From Streptomyces diastaticus subsp. diastaticus (lineage in GTDB: Bacteria; Actinomycetota; Actinomycetes; Streptomycetales; Streptomycetaceae), in assembly GCF_011170125.1 (NCBI RefSeq), contig NZ_BLLN01000005.1, positions 558,001 through 622,000 on the forward strand: a stretch of DNA of 64,000 nucleotides, given 5' to 3'. The notes beneath the pieces are model-generated. The model was not told where the DNA came from. It did not search any database and was given only the letters and a program-made list of their open reading frames with translations. Both the position numbers and the translations under genes were made by a program. Of this stretch, positions 43,386 to 52,688 are shown piece after piece. Each line of letters opens with the position of its first letter. Positions within the stretch are counted from its first letter, which is position 1.

Positions 43386-43730
43386 TCAGGCGGCGCAACG
43401 CAGTACCTCCCCCACTTCGCGGAGGTGGGCGAGCACCTGTCGGCAGGAATCCGCCGCCCCCGACCCCGGCGTGGGGGAGGCCGAGCCGCGCGCAGCGGGC
43501 GCGGACCAGGGGCCGGGCCGGGCGCAGGCCGGCAGGTGGGGGCGGGGCGTGCCGGCGAGGAGACGGTGCTCGATCTGGTGGTCGAGGCCGCCGAGGAACC
43601 GGTCGGTGACGGGGCCACCCTCAATGGTGCGGGCGGTCAGCACCTGGCGGCGCAGGTGCCCCGGCGCGGGCCGTCCGGGCCGGTCATCTCCCTGCCCTCG
43701 CGGTTGGGCGAAGGCAAGGCCGGGACGGAG
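43386..43730 (-). pseudogene. C-terminal remnant of an acyl-CoA/fatty acid desaturase
   Basis: The frame reads 'LRRQVLTARTIEGGPVTDRFLGGLDHQIEHRLLAG' then 'PRPHL', which matches the last histidine box (QIEHHLFP type) of membrane fatty acid desaturases, with the second His changed to Arg. Further upstream the sequence fades ('FAQPRGQGDDRPG'), and the earlier membrane and His-box regions are absent. It is a degraded gene end. Confidence 0.65.
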
Positions 43731-43874
43731 CCCGGAGAGGGCCTGGGGGGGGCGGCGAAGGCGACATCGCAGACGTGGCCGGAATCACCAGTTGCCAGAA
43801 GGCCGTGCCGGTCCTGGTGCGGTACCCTCGGCCGCTCAGTAGCAAGTAGTCAAATTTGAGGAATAGCCATCCCC

Positions 43875-46763
43875 GTGCAGATGTGCCCTCCCTTCACCCC
43901 CACCGAGGTCCGGTCCCTCGCCGCCTGCCCCGCGGTCTTCCTCCCGGGCGACCCGGCGCGCGGCGGCACCGTCGCGTTCTTCCCGTCCTCACCGGCCGGC
44001 CCGCCCCGGGTGCCCGGCGCCGAGGTGCGGGAACTCCCCCTGGTCCTGCCCGACGACGACGGGTCGCTCCGGGTCCAGCCCGTACGCGCGGTCCTGCTGC
44101 CCGTCGCCCGGGCGGTCCCCGTCCTGACCCGGGCCCGGGTCCTGGACGACGCCCACCCGGCGGCCGCCTTCTGGGGCGCCGCCGCCCTGCTCGCGCTGGA
44201 CCTGCTCTCCCGGGGTCTGCTGCTGCCCGGCCTCTCCCCCGCCGATCACGACGCCTGGCGGTGCGGCCCGCTCGGCCCCGACGAGCTGGCGCGGGTCCGC
44301 GGACTCGCCGCGTCCATGCCGCCGACGGCACACTGCTGCCCCGTCGCGGCGCCGCCCGGAACCGAGGCGGCCGAGCTCCGGCTGACCGGACCGGAGCGGC
44401 TGCTGCGGAACTTCCTCGACGCCCTCGCCGACGCCCTGCCCCGCACGGCGGCCGCCCCCGCCCTCGCCGGGAGCGACGCCTACACCGCCGGGCCCGCCCA
44501 GCGCCTTCCGGAGCAGCGGGACTGGGCAGCCGACGTGGCCGCCGGGCACGACGCGGGAGTCCGGCTCTCGCTGCGGGTCGAGGCGCCCGCCGGGATCGAC
44601 GGCGCGGGTGAGGTCCCCGGCACCGGTGACGGCGCCGGGGCGCTGGGCGCTTTCCGCGCGGTGCTCCAGTTGCACAGCCTGAACGACGCCGCCCGGGTGG
44701 CCGAAGCGGCGGAGGTCTGGGCCGGGACGGACGACGGCGCCTTCGGACCCCGCACCCGGGTCGACGCGCTGCTGGCGCTGCGCCGCGCGGCCGGGGTGTG
44801 GGCTCCGCTGTCCCCCCTGCTGGCGGCGGGCGTCCCGGACGCCGTGGAGCTGGCCGACGAGGAGGTCACGGAGCTGCTGGGAGAGGGCCGGAAGGCGCTG
44901 GCCGGCGCCGGGGTCGAGGTGTACTGGCCACGGGAACTGGCGCGGGGACTGACGGCCCGCGGGGTGATCGGCGCGACCCCGGACGCGGGCGGCCAGGGGA
45001 CGGGGCCCGCACTGCTCGGCGCCGACTCCCTGCTGACGTTCAGCTGGCGGTTCAGCCTCGACGGCCGGGGGCTGAGCCGGGAGGAGCTGGACGTCCTGGC
45101 GGAGGCCAAGCGGCCGTTGGTGCGGCTGCGCGACCGGTGGGTGCTGATCGACCCCGCGCAGGCAGAACGGGCCCGCGGGCGGCGCGAGCACGCCCTCGCG
45201 CCGATGGACGCGGTGGGCGCCGCCCTGACCGGCTCCGCCGATGTCGAGGGCGAGCGCGTCGAGGTGCGGGCCTCCGGCGCGCTGGAGGAGCTGCGGGCCC
45301 GGATCGCCGATCCGCACCACGCCGAACCGGTGCCCGTGCCGGAGGGGTTGGCCGCCACCCTGCGCGACTACCAGCAGCGAGGGCTGAGCTGGCTGGCGGG
45401 GATGACCTCGCTGGGGCTCGGGGCCTGCCTCGCCGACGACATGGGGCTCGGCAAGACGGTCACCCTGATCGCCCTCCACCTGCACCGGCAGGCCGGTTCG
45501 GCGACGGCGGGGCCGACGCTGGTGGTGTGCCCGGCCTCGCTGATGGGCAACTGGCAGCGGGAGATCGAGCGTTTCGCCCCCGGCACCGCGGTACGCCGCT
45601 ACCACGGCGCCGCGCGCTCCGCCGCCCCGCTGCCGGAGAGCGGCTTCGTCCTCACCACGTACGGCACGATGCGGCTGGACGCCGAGGCGCTGGCGGGCCA
45701 GGCGTGGGGCATGGTCGTCGCCGACGAGGCGCAGCACGTGAAGAACCCGTACTCCTCGACCGCCCGTCAGCTACGCGCCATCCCGGCGAAGGCACGGGTG
45801 GCGCTGACCGGCACCCCGGTCGAGAACAACCTCTCCGAGCTGTGGGCGGTGCTCGACTGGACCACCCCCGGGCTGCTCGGCAGGCTCGGCACCTTCCGGC
45901 GGGTGTACGCCCGGGCCGTCGAGGCCGGCGACGACCCGGCGGCCGCGCGGCGGCTGGCCCGGCTGGTGGGCCCCTTCCTGCTGCGGCGCCGCAAGTCCGA
46001 TCCGGGGATCGCCCCGGAACTGCCGCCGAAGACGGAGACGGACCACGCGGTGAGCCTCACCGCCGAACAGGCCGGGCTGTACGAGGCGGTGGTCCGCGAG
46101 ACGCTGGCCGCGGTGGCCGCCGCCGACGGCATGGAACGGCGCGGCCTGATCGTGCAGCTGCTCACCTCGCTCAAGCAGATCTGCAACCACCCCGCCCAGT
46201 ATCTGAAGGAGGACCGGCCGCGGGTCGGCGGCCGCTCCGGCAAGGTGGAACTGCTCGACGAGCTGCTGGACACCATTCTGGCCGAGGGCGCCGGGGTGCT
46301 GCTCTTCACCCAGTACGTGCGGATGGGCCGGCTGCTGGAGCGGCACCTCGCCGCGCGCGGGGTGGCCACCCAGTTCCTGCACGGGCAGACGCCCATCTTG
46401 GCCCGCGAGGAGATGGTGCGGCGGTTCCAGGACGGCGAGGTCCCGGTCTTCCTGCTCTCCCTCAAGGCCGCCGGAACGGGCCTGAACCTGACACGGGCGG
46501 AGCACGTGGTCCACGTCGACCGCTGGTGGAACCCGGCGGTCGAGGCGCAGGCCACCGACCGCGCGTACCGGATCGGGCAGACCAGGCCCGTGCAGGTCCA
46601 CCGGATCGTCACGGAGGGCACGATCGAGGACCGCATCGCCGGCCTGCTGGTGCGCAAGCAGGCGCTCGCCGACGCGGTGCTGACCGGCGGCGAGGCGGCG
46701 CTCACCGAGCTGAGCGACGCCGAACTGGCGGAGCTGGTCACGCTGCGGAGGGCCACGCGGTGA
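43875..46763 (+). CDS. SNF2-family DEAD/DEAH-box helicase
   Basis: 962 residues. The N-terminal half (1-480) is the actinobacterial SNF2-associated region; the helicase core follows: 'DDMGLGKTVTLIAL' (motif I), 'VADEAQHVKN' (motif II), 'ALTGTPVENN' (III), and the second lobe 'HGQTPILAREEMVRRF', 'KAAGTGLNLT' and 'RAYRIGQTRPV'. It should be an ATP-dependent DNA translocase. GTG 43875 or the ATG at 43878 are possible starts; GAGGAAT lies upstream. The stop overlaps the first possible start (GTG 46760) of the SWIM protein, the usual partner. Confidence 0.92.
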   Translation: MQMCPPFTPTEVRSLAACPAVFLPGDPARGGTVAFFPSSPAGPPRVPGAEVRELPLVLPDDDGSLRVQPVRAVLLPVARAVPVLTRARVLDDAHPAAAFWGAAALLALDLLSRGLLLPGLSPADHDAWRCGPLGPDELARVRGLAASMPPTAHCCPVAAPPGTEAAELRLTGPERLLRNFLDALADALPRTAAAPALAGSDAYTAGPAQRLPEQRDWAADVAAGHDAGVRLSLRVEAPAGIDGAGEVPGTGDGAGALGAFRAVLQLHSLNDAARVAEAAEVWAGTDDGAFGPRTRVDALLALRRAAGVWAPLSPLLAAGVPDAVELADEEVTELLGEGRKALAGAGVEVYWPRELARGLTARGVIGATPDAGGQGTGPALLGADSLLTFSWRFSLDGRGLSREELDVLAEAKRPLVRLRDRWVLIDPAQAERARGRREHALAPMDAVGAALTGSADVEGERVEVRASGALEELRARIADPHHAEPVPVPEGLAATLRDYQQRGLSWLAGMTSLGLGACLADDMGLGKTVTLIALHLHRQAGSATAGPTLVVCPASLMGNWQREIERFAPGTAVRRYHGAARSAAPLPESGFVLTTYGTMRLDAEALAGQAWGMVVADEAQHVKNPYSSTARQLRAIPAKARVALTGTPVENNLSELWAVLDWTTPGLLGRLGTFRRVYARAVEAGDDPAAARRLARLVGPFLLRRRKSDPGIAPELPPKTETDHAVSLTAEQAGLYEAVVRETLAAVAAADGMERRGLIVQLLTSLKQICNHPAQYLKEDRPRVGGRSGKVELLDELLDTILAEGAGVLLFTQYVRMGRLLERHLAARGVATQFLHGQTPILAREEMVRRFQDGEVPVFLLSLKAAGTGLNLTRAEHVVHVDRWWNPAVEAQATDRAYRIGQTRPVQVHRIVTEGTIEDRIAGLLVRKQALADAVLTGGEAALTELSDAELAELVTLRRATR

Positions 46764-46813
46764 GCGGCGCCGAAAGCGGGCGGCGGGACGACGGGACGAC
46801 GGAGGAGAGCGGG

Positions 46814-48100
46814 ATGTGGGACGAGGTTGAGGAGTTCGAAGAGCAGACCGGCTCTGCCGGCGAGGAGCGGACGTTCGCGGCACTTCCCCCGGCGCACGGG
46901 CGGGGCTTCGCCACCAGTTGGTGGGGCCAGTCGTGGCTGCGGGCGCTGGAGGAGACGGCCCTGGACTCCGCGCAGTTGAAGGCGGGGCGGCGGCTGGCGC
47001 GGGCGGGCGCGGTCGGCGCGGTGTCGGTCCGCCCCGGCCGGATCACGGCGATGGTGCGGGACCGTGCGGGCGTCGCCCACCGGGCGGACGTGGTGTGGGA
47101 GCCGCTCCCGCCCGGGGGCTGGGACCGCTTCGTGGACATGGCCGTCGAGCGGGCCGCGCACGTGGCGGCGCTGCTGGACCGGGAGATGCCGCCGCACCTG
47201 GTGGAGGACGCGGCCCGGGCGGGCGTGGACCTGCTGCCCGGCATCGGCGACCTGGAGCCGTCCTGCACCTGTGAGGCGTGGGACCACTGCGGGCACACGG
47301 CGGCGCTCAGTTACCAGATGGCGCGACTGCTGGACCAGGACCCGTTCGTCCTGCTGCTGATGCGCGGCCGTCCGGAGCGGGCACTGCTCGACAGCCTCCA
47401 GGTGCGCGGCGCCCGGCGCGCCGGCCCCGCACCGGCCGCCCCGGTGGAGGGCGTGGCCGCGGGCGAGGCGTACGCGCTGGGGGTGCTGCTCCCGCCGTTG
47501 CCCGAGCTGCCGGAGCCGCCGGAGTACGCCGGCGAGGTGCCGCGCCTGGACACGGAGACGGCGCCCGCACCCGGCGTGGACGCCCGCGCGCTCTCCTTCC
47601 TCGCCGGGCGGGCGGCCGAGGAGGCTCGGCGTCGGCTGGCGCGCGCCGTGGCCCCGGGGCACGCCGACTCGCCGGTGGAGGCGGAGCCGTCCCTCGCCGA
47701 GGACGCGGTACGGCTGGCGGCGGCCCGGCCCGGCCCGGAGGCGGCCGCCCGGCTCGCCGATGCCTCGGGGCGGAGCCGGGAATCGCTGGAACTGGCGGTG
47801 CGGGCCTGGGAGTTCGGTGGGGCCGCCGCGCTGCGGGTGCTGGAGGAGGACGAACCGCCCGGCACGGAGGCGGCGGCGCGGGCGCGGGCGGCACTCGACT
47901 CGGCGTGGGAGGAGGCCGAGCGCCCTGCCCTCCGGGCGGCCCGGGGCCGCTGGTCACTCCCGGCCGAGGGGGTCCAGGTGCGGTACGCGCCGGACGGCCG
48001 CTGGTGGCCGTACCGAAAGGAGCGCGGGCGGTGGGCTCCGGCAGGCCCGCCGGCCCTGGACCCGGCTCAGGCGCTCGACTCGGCCCGGGCCGCGGAGTGA
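46814..48100 (+). CDS. SWIM zinc-finger protein, partner of the SNF2 helicase
   Basis: 428 residues. The SWIM motif CxCx6CxH appears as 'CTCEAWDHCGH' near residues 153-163, between an N-terminal 'FATSWWGQSWLRALE' domain and Ala/Glu-rich helices at the C-terminus. SWIM proteins bind DNA or protein and are commonly encoded next to SNF2 ATPases. ATG 46814 is preferred for its GGAGGAG; GTG 46760, overlapping the helicase stop (GTGA), would add 18 residues and is also credible. Confidence 0.9.
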   Translation: MWDEVEEFEEQTGSAGEERTFAALPPAHGRGFATSWWGQSWLRALEETALDSAQLKAGRRLARAGAVGAVSVRPGRITAMVRDRAGVAHRADVVWEPLPPGGWDRFVDMAVERAAHVAALLDREMPPHLVEDAARAGVDLLPGIGDLEPSCTCEAWDHCGHTAALSYQMARLLDQDPFVLLLMRGRPERALLDSLQVRGARRAGPAPAAPVEGVAAGEAYALGVLLPPLPELPEPPEYAGEVPRLDTETAPAPGVDARALSFLAGRAAEEARRRLARAVAPGHADSPVEAEPSLAEDAVRLAAARPGPEAAARLADASGRSRESLELAVRAWEFGGAAALRVLEEDEPPGTEAAARARAALDSAWEEAERPALRAARGRWSLPAEGVQVRYAPDGRWWPYRKERGRWAPAGPPALDPAQALDSARAAE

Positions 48101-48355
48101 GCCGGGCGGGCTCGTGCCCCGGCGGCCCCCGGCGCACGGGCCCGCCCCGGCCCGTACGCCCTGAACGCGTGGCCGCGCGCTCCCCCCGGCGGGCGATTGA
48201 AGGGTGATCTTGGTTCGGCGACCGTTGGGGGCACGGCTTCAAGGGCCACGGACCGCGGCCGGGCCCTTGGGGCGGGCCGCCGGGGCGTCCGGTGGCCGGC
48301 TCGCGGTGCGGCGGTGGGACCCGCCGCGCCGTGTCGCACCTCAACGGGAGAGAAC

Positions 48356-48703
48356 ATGTCCACCAGCAGGCTGAAGCGCACACTGACGATCGCCGGAACG
48401 GGGGCGGCCCTGGTGGGGGCCCTGGCGATCGGAGCGGGCCCGGCCCAGGCGGCGACCGCGGTGGTCGCCTGGACGCACGGCAAGGTGCACGCGGGACCGG
48501 CCCTCGGGGAACGGGTCGTCAGCCATGTCAACAACGGCTACAGCTACACCGGCCTGTGCTGGCTGGAGGGGGACCTCGTCAACGACAAGGGCATCTCCAA
48601 CCGCAACTGGGTCCGGTTGCAGCTGAACAGCGGGGGCATCGGTTATGTCAGCGCCGTCTATCTGAAGGGCAACGACAAGGGCAACGTGCCCAACCACTGC
48701 TGA
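48356..48703 (+). CDS. Secreted SH3-like domain protein
   Basis: 115 residues. A Sec signal peptide (about 1-32, ending AQA-A) precedes a small beta-rich domain with 'KVHAGPALGERVVSHVNNGYSYTG', 'CWLEGDLV', and 'NWVRLQLNSGGIGYVSAVYLKG', the pattern of a bacterial SH3 domain, and a C-terminal Cys pair (C68 and C115) that may form a disulfide. It is probably an extracellular wall-associated or signalling protein. GGGAGAGAAC precedes ATG 48356; a strong terminator follows. Confidence 0.82.
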   Translation: MSTSRLKRTLTIAGTGAALVGALAIGAGPAQAATAVVAWTHGKVHAGPALGERVVSHVNNGYSYTGLCWLEGDLVNDKGISNRNWVRLQLNSGGIGYVSAVYLKGNDKGNVPNHC

Positions 48704-48734
48704 CCCCTGAGACCGGCGCCTCCTCCCGCCGGTC

Positions 48735-48772
48735 CCGACGGCGCCGGCCCGGTTCCGGGCCGGCGCCGTCGG
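48735..48772. terminator. Hairpin terminator, 17-bp perfect stem
   Basis: CCGACGGCGCCGGCCCG and its reverse complement flank a four-base loop, 32 bases after the stop of the SH3-like gene and 40 bases before the end of a convergent gene, so it can serve both. Confidence 0.85.
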
Positions 48773-48811
48773 TGTGCGGGCGGCCGGGCAGCGGGCACCC
48801 CGGCCGGGCGG

Positions 48812-49462
48812 TCAGCCGCCGAGGCCCGCGTCCCAGTCCGACGGCAGCGCCTCGGTGGGGAAGTCGCTCGGCAGCTCCGTGGGGAAGTCCGACGGGAAGC
48901 CGGACGGGAGCTCCGACGGGAAGCCGGACGGGAGCTCCGTGGGGAAGCCGCTCGGGAACCCCGAGGGGAAGTCCGAGGGCCAGGCGGTCGGGGCGTCGCC
49001 CGGCGGCGTCGCGTCGGGCGCCGGGGGTTCCTGCGAGGTGGTGGCCGTCGGCTGCGGTCCCGGGCCGGACGGCAGCTGGTCCTCGCCTTCGTCCCGGCCC
49101 GCCAGCAGGATCAGCACCAGGGCGATGGCGGCGACCGCCACAGCCGCCGCGACGAGCATCAGCAGCCCGCGACGCCGTCCGCCGTCGCCGGGCGGGGGCG
49201 GCGGCCAGGGGCCGCCCGGGTGGCCGCCATGTCCGGAACCGAAGGCTGCGGGCCCGGCGGGCTGGCCGGCGCCACCCGGCGGAGGCGGTCCGGGCAGGGG
49301 CGGACCGGGCGGCGGACCGGGCCCCTCCGGCGGCCTCGGCCCGGACGCCCCGGCGGGCGGCGCGCCCTCGCCGGGGAGCGGCGGGGGCACCGGCTCGGGG
49401 GTGGGTCCGCCGTCGCCGGGCGGAGGAGTCGGGGGCTGGGGTGGTTCGGGCGGCGTGGCCAT
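48812..49462 (-). CDS. Proline-rich single-pass membrane protein with tetrapeptide repeats
   Basis: 216 residues in three parts: an N-terminal 95-residue Pro/Gly-rich cytoplasmic segment (PPxPPP type), a basic RRR followed by one membrane helix (about 98-119, 'LLMLVAAAVAVAAIALVLILLAG'), and an external tail. The tail ends in about ten copies of a four-residue unit of the form S/T-D/G/E-F/L-P (SDFP, SGFP, TELP). No catalytic motif is visible. The repeats suggest a stiff, surface-exposed stalk or adhesin-like element. The family is not recognised. Confidence 0.7.
   Translation of the reverse strand: MATPPEPPQPPTPPPGDGGPTPEPVPPPLPGEGAPPAGASGPRPPEGPGPPPGPPLPGPPPPGGAGQPAGPAAFGSGHGGHPGGPWPPPPPGDGGRRRGLLMLVAAAVAVAAIALVLILLAGRDEGEDQLPSGPGPQPTATTSQEPPAPDATPPGDAPTAWPSDFPSGFPSGFPTELPSGFPSELPSGFPSDFPTELPSDFPTEALPSDWDAGLGG
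48891..48938. repeat. Tandem 24-bp DNA repeat within the proline-rich gene
   Basis: The unit GACGGGAAGCCGGACGGG followed by AGCTCC occurs twice exactly in tandem. It is part of a wider array (about 48840-48982) of related 12-bp units encoding the four-residue repeats. Exact copies point to recent slippage and a variable repeat number. Confidence 0.8.
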
Positions 49463-49589
49463 GACCCCAGGTTCCCGTGATGAGGCGTCAGATGGCCACC
49501 CCCTGAGGGGAATCGCGACAGATCCCGGACATGGGCGGGGCGGGGACGCGGTCCTCCCGCACCCCCGCCCCGCGCAGGTCCGGCCCGGT

Positions 49590-50756
49590 TCAGCCCCGGG
49601 CGGCCAGCAGGTGGTCCATGGCCAGTTGGTCGAGGCGTTCGAAGGCCATGCCCCGGTCGGCGGCGGCGTCCACGTCGAACTCCTCGAAGGCGGAACGGTC
49701 GGCGAGCAGGCCGGCCAGGCCGTCCTCGGCGGTGGGCAGGGCCAGTTCGGGAAGGCGGGCGGCGCGCAGCGCCTCCCGGACCTCGGGGTCGGCGCGGAAC
49801 GCGGCGGCGCGCTCCTTGAGGATCAGGTAGTTGCGCATGCAGCCGGCCGCCGACTCCCAGACGCCGTCCAGGTCCTCGGTCCGCGGCGGCTTGAAGTCGA
49901 AGTGCCGGGGCCCGTCGTACCCGGCGGTCTCCAACAGGTCGACCAGCCAGAATGCCGACCGCAGGTCGCCCGCGCCGAACCGGAGGTCCTGGTCGTACTT
50001 GATCCCGGACTGCCCGTTGAGGTCCAGGTGGAAGAGCTTGCCGGACCACAGGGCCTGGGCGATGCCGTGCGGGAAGTTGAGCCCGGCCATCTGTTCGTGG
50101 CCGACCTCCGGATTGACGCCGTAGAGGTGGGGGCGCTCCAGCCGCTCGATGAAGGCGAGGGCGTGGCCGATGGTGGGGAGCAGGATGTCGCCGCGCGGCT
50201 CGTTGGGCTTCGGCTCGATGGCGAAGCGCAGGTCGTAGCCCTGGTCGACGACGTACTGGCCGAGCAGGTCGAAGGCTTCCTTCATCCGGTCCAGGGCCTG
50301 CCGGACGTCCTTGGCCCCACCGGACTCCGCGCCCTCGCGGCCGCCCCAGGCGACGTAGGTGGTGGCGCCGAGTTCGGCGGCGAGGTCGATGTTGCGCAGC
50401 GTCTTGCGCAGGGCGTAGCGGCGGACGTCGCGGTCGTTGGCGGTGAAGCCGCCGTCCTTGAAGACCGGGTGGGTGAAGAGGTTGGTGGTGGCCATCGGAA
50501 CCTTCATCCCGGTGGCGTCCAGGGCCTGCCGGAACCGCTTCACGACCGCCTCACGCTCGCCCTGGGAGGCGCCGAACGGGATGAGGTCGTCGTCGTGGAA
50601 GGTGACGCCGTGGGCTCCGAGTTCGGCGAGCCGGTGGACCGAGGTGACCGGGTCCAGCGCGGGCCGGCAGGCGTCACCGAACGGGTCGCGGCCCTGCCAG
50701 CCGACGGTCCACAGGCCGAAGGTGAACTTGTCCGCGGAGGTGGGCTGATACGTCAT
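49590..50756 (-). CDS. xylA: Xylose isomerase
   Basis: 388 residues, the Streptomyces class I length, starting [27 protein letters not shown]. Catalytic His and metal-binding residues are in the expected blocks: '[17 protein letters not shown]', '[10 protein letters not shown]', '[13 protein letters not shown]', '[14 protein letters not shown]', '[20 protein letters not shown]' and '[11 protein letters not shown]'. It converts D-xylose to D-xylulose with two divalent metals. It is divergent from xylB, with which it shares a 186-base control region, the standard actinobacterial arrangement. Confidence 0.98.
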   Translation of the reverse strand: MTYQPTSADKFTFGLWTVGWQGRDPFGDACRPALDPVTSVHRLAELGAHGVTFHDDDLIPFGASQGEREAVVKRFRQALDATGMKVPMATTNLFTHPVFKDGGFTANDRDVRRYALRKTLRNIDLAAELGATTYVAWGGREGAESGGAKDVRQALDRMKEAFDLLGQYVVDQGYDLRFAIEPKPNEPRGDILLPTIGHALAFIERLERPHLYGVNPEVGHEQMAGLNFPHGIAQALWSGKLFHLDLNGQSGIKYDQDLRFGAGDLRSAFWLVDLLETAGYDGPRHFDFKPPRTEDLDGVWESAAGCMRNYLILKERAAAFRADPEVREALRAARLPELALPTAEDGLAGLLADRSAFEEFDVDAAADRGMAFERLDQLAMDHLLAARG

Positions 50757-50942
50757 CGTGCGGCTCCCTGGAAGGTATTCGTTCGCGGCGTTGACAAATT
50801 ACTGGCGGGAGGGCGGGATGGGAAGGGGGCCGGATGGTCGACCCGGGCCGCCGAGCGTGGCAGGCTCGGCGCACCACCCCCGCACGCCGCCGCCGCACGC
50901 GCCCCGGCACGCTGCGGCCAACCAGCAGAGACGGAGAGGCCG
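50757..50942. promoter_or_regulatory. Divergent xylA-xylB control region
   Basis: The 186 bases hold the promoters of both genes. TTGACA at 50791 followed by AATTACT is the most A/T-rich patch and the likely binding region for a xylose-responsive ROK repressor (AGTAATTTGTCAA on the other strand). No regulator gene is in the window. Confidence 0.5.
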
Positions 50943-52373
50943 ATGTCAACCGCCGAGGGTCCGCTCGTCGTCGGAATCGACAGTTCCACCCAGTCCGCCA
51001 AGGCCCTCGTGGTCGACGTGGGGACGGGCCGGGTCGTGGCGGCCGGCCAGGCCCCGCACCGTGTCACCACCGGTACCGGCCGGGAGAGCGACCCGCGCGA
51101 CTGGTGGTCGGCGCTGGCCGAGGCGGTACGCGCCTGCGGTCCGGCCGCCCACCAGGCGGCCGCCGTCTCGGTCGCGGGCCAGCAGCACGGCCTGGTCACC
51201 CTGGACGCCGACGGGGCCCCGGTCCGCCCGGCCCTGCTCTGGAACGACGTGCGCTCCGCACCGCAGGCGCGCCGCCTGGTCGCCGGACTCGGGGGGCCCG
51301 AGGAGTGGGCCGACCGGATCGGCAGCGTGCCCGGCGCCTCCTTCACCGCCGCCAAATGGGCGTGGCTGGCCGAGCACGAGCCGGAGTCGGCCCGCGCCAC
51401 GGCCGCCGTCCGCCTCCCGCACGACTACCTCACCGAGCGGCTCACCGGGCACGGCACCACCGACCGCGGCGACGCCTCGGGCACCGGCTGGTGGGCGGGC
51501 TCGAAGGAGGCGTACGACGACACGGTGCTGGAGCTGATCGGCCTGGACCGGGGGCTGCTTCCCGAGGTGGTGGCTCCCGGGGAGGTCGCGGGCACCGTCC
51601 GCGACGGCGATCTTCCCTTCGCCCGGGGCACCCTCGTCGCCGCCGGGACGGGTGACAACGCGGCGGCCGCGCTCGGCCTCGGCCTGCGCCCGGGCACGCC
51701 GGTGCTGAGCCTCGGCACCTCCGGCACCGCCTACGCGGTCTCCGTACGCCGGCCCGCCGACCCCACCGGGACCGTCGCGGGGTTCGCGGACGCCCGGGGA
51801 GACTGGCTGCCGCTGGCCTGCACCCTCAACTGCACCCAGGCCGTGGACCGGGTCGCGGCCCTCTTCGGCCTGGACCGCGAGGCGGTCGAACCGGGCGGCT
51901 CCGCCACCTTCCTGCCGTACCTCGACGGCGAGCGGACCCCCGATCTGCCGCACGCCTCGGGCCTGCTGACGGGGCTTCGGCACGACACCACGCCGGGCCA
52001 GATCCTCCAGGCGGCCTACGACGGCGCGGTGCACTCCCTGCTCGACGCGCTCGGCCTGGTCCTCGACGCCGACGCCGACCCGGCGGAGCCGGTCCTGCTC
52101 ATCGGCGGCGGCGCGAGGGGCACCGCCTGGCAGCAGACGGTACGGCGGCTGACGGGGCGAGCGGTGCGGGTGCCGCGCGCCGCCGAACTGGTCGCGCTCG
52201 GCGCCGCCGCGCAGGCGGCGGGCCTGCTGACCGGCGAGGACCCGGCCGCGGTGGCCCGCCGCTGGGGCACCACCGACGGTCCGTTGCTGGACCCGCTGCC
52301 CCGCGACGAGGCGACGGCCGACCGGGTCGCGGGCGTGGTGCGGAGCGCGGGGGCGCTCTGGGAGACGGACTGA
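50943..52373 (+). CDS. xylB: Xylulokinase
   Basis: 476 residues of the FGGY kinase family. The N-terminal 'VVGIDSSTQSAKALVVDV' phosphate loop, 'SVAGQQHGLVTLD', catalytic Asp region 'PHDYLTERLTGHGTTDRGDASGT', 'GTGDNAAAALG' and 'LIGGGARGTAWQQTVRRL' are all typical. It phosphorylates D-xylulose for the pentose phosphate pathway. ATG 50943 has GGAGAGG upstream. After the stop, two overlapping GC hairpins near 52440-52490 may terminate transcription. Confidence 0.97.
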   Translation: MSTAEGPLVVGIDSSTQSAKALVVDVGTGRVVAAGQAPHRVTTGTGRESDPRDWWSALAEAVRACGPAAHQAAAVSVAGQQHGLVTLDADGAPVRPALLWNDVRSAPQARRLVAGLGGPEEWADRIGSVPGASFTAAKWAWLAEHEPESARATAAVRLPHDYLTERLTGHGTTDRGDASGTGWWAGSKEAYDDTVLELIGLDRGLLPEVVAPGEVAGTVRDGDLPFARGTLVAAGTGDNAAAALGLGLRPGTPVLSLGTSGTAYAVSVRRPADPTGTVAGFADARGDWLPLACTLNCTQAVDRVAALFGLDREAVEPGGSATFLPYLDGERTPDLPHASGLLTGLRHDTTPGQILQAAYDGAVHSLLDALGLVLDADADPAEPVLLIGGGARGTAWQQTVRRLTGRAVRVPRAAELVALGAAAQAAGLLTGEDPAAVARRWGTTDGPLLDPLPRDEATADRVAGVVRSAGALWETD

Positions 52374-52688
52374 GCCCGGCGCCACCGTCACCCGGCGCGC
52401 TCGATGAGGCCCCGGGACACGGCCGGCCGAGGCCGGAGCGGGCGCGGGCGCGGACGCGGTGCCTTCCGCCGCGCCCGCGTCCGCTCGCCCGTACCCCCTA
52501 CCGATCAGTCATCTACGCGCGTACCGTGCTGTCGTCGCCGCGCCGGTGCGCACGCCCGGGCTCGCGGTGGCGCACGCACCATCCGCACACGCGCCACCCC
52601 CGTCCCGGTGCCCCATGCCCGGGGCGGGGCGGTTCAGCGGGCTGCCGTGCCGGCGGCCCGGTACCCCCCACCGAGAGGCAGGACCGCC

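Noticed and set aside
48840..48982. CRISPR-like array
   Set aside because: The repeats are 12-bp units without spacers, lie inside a coding frame and encode four-residue repeats; no cas genes are nearby.
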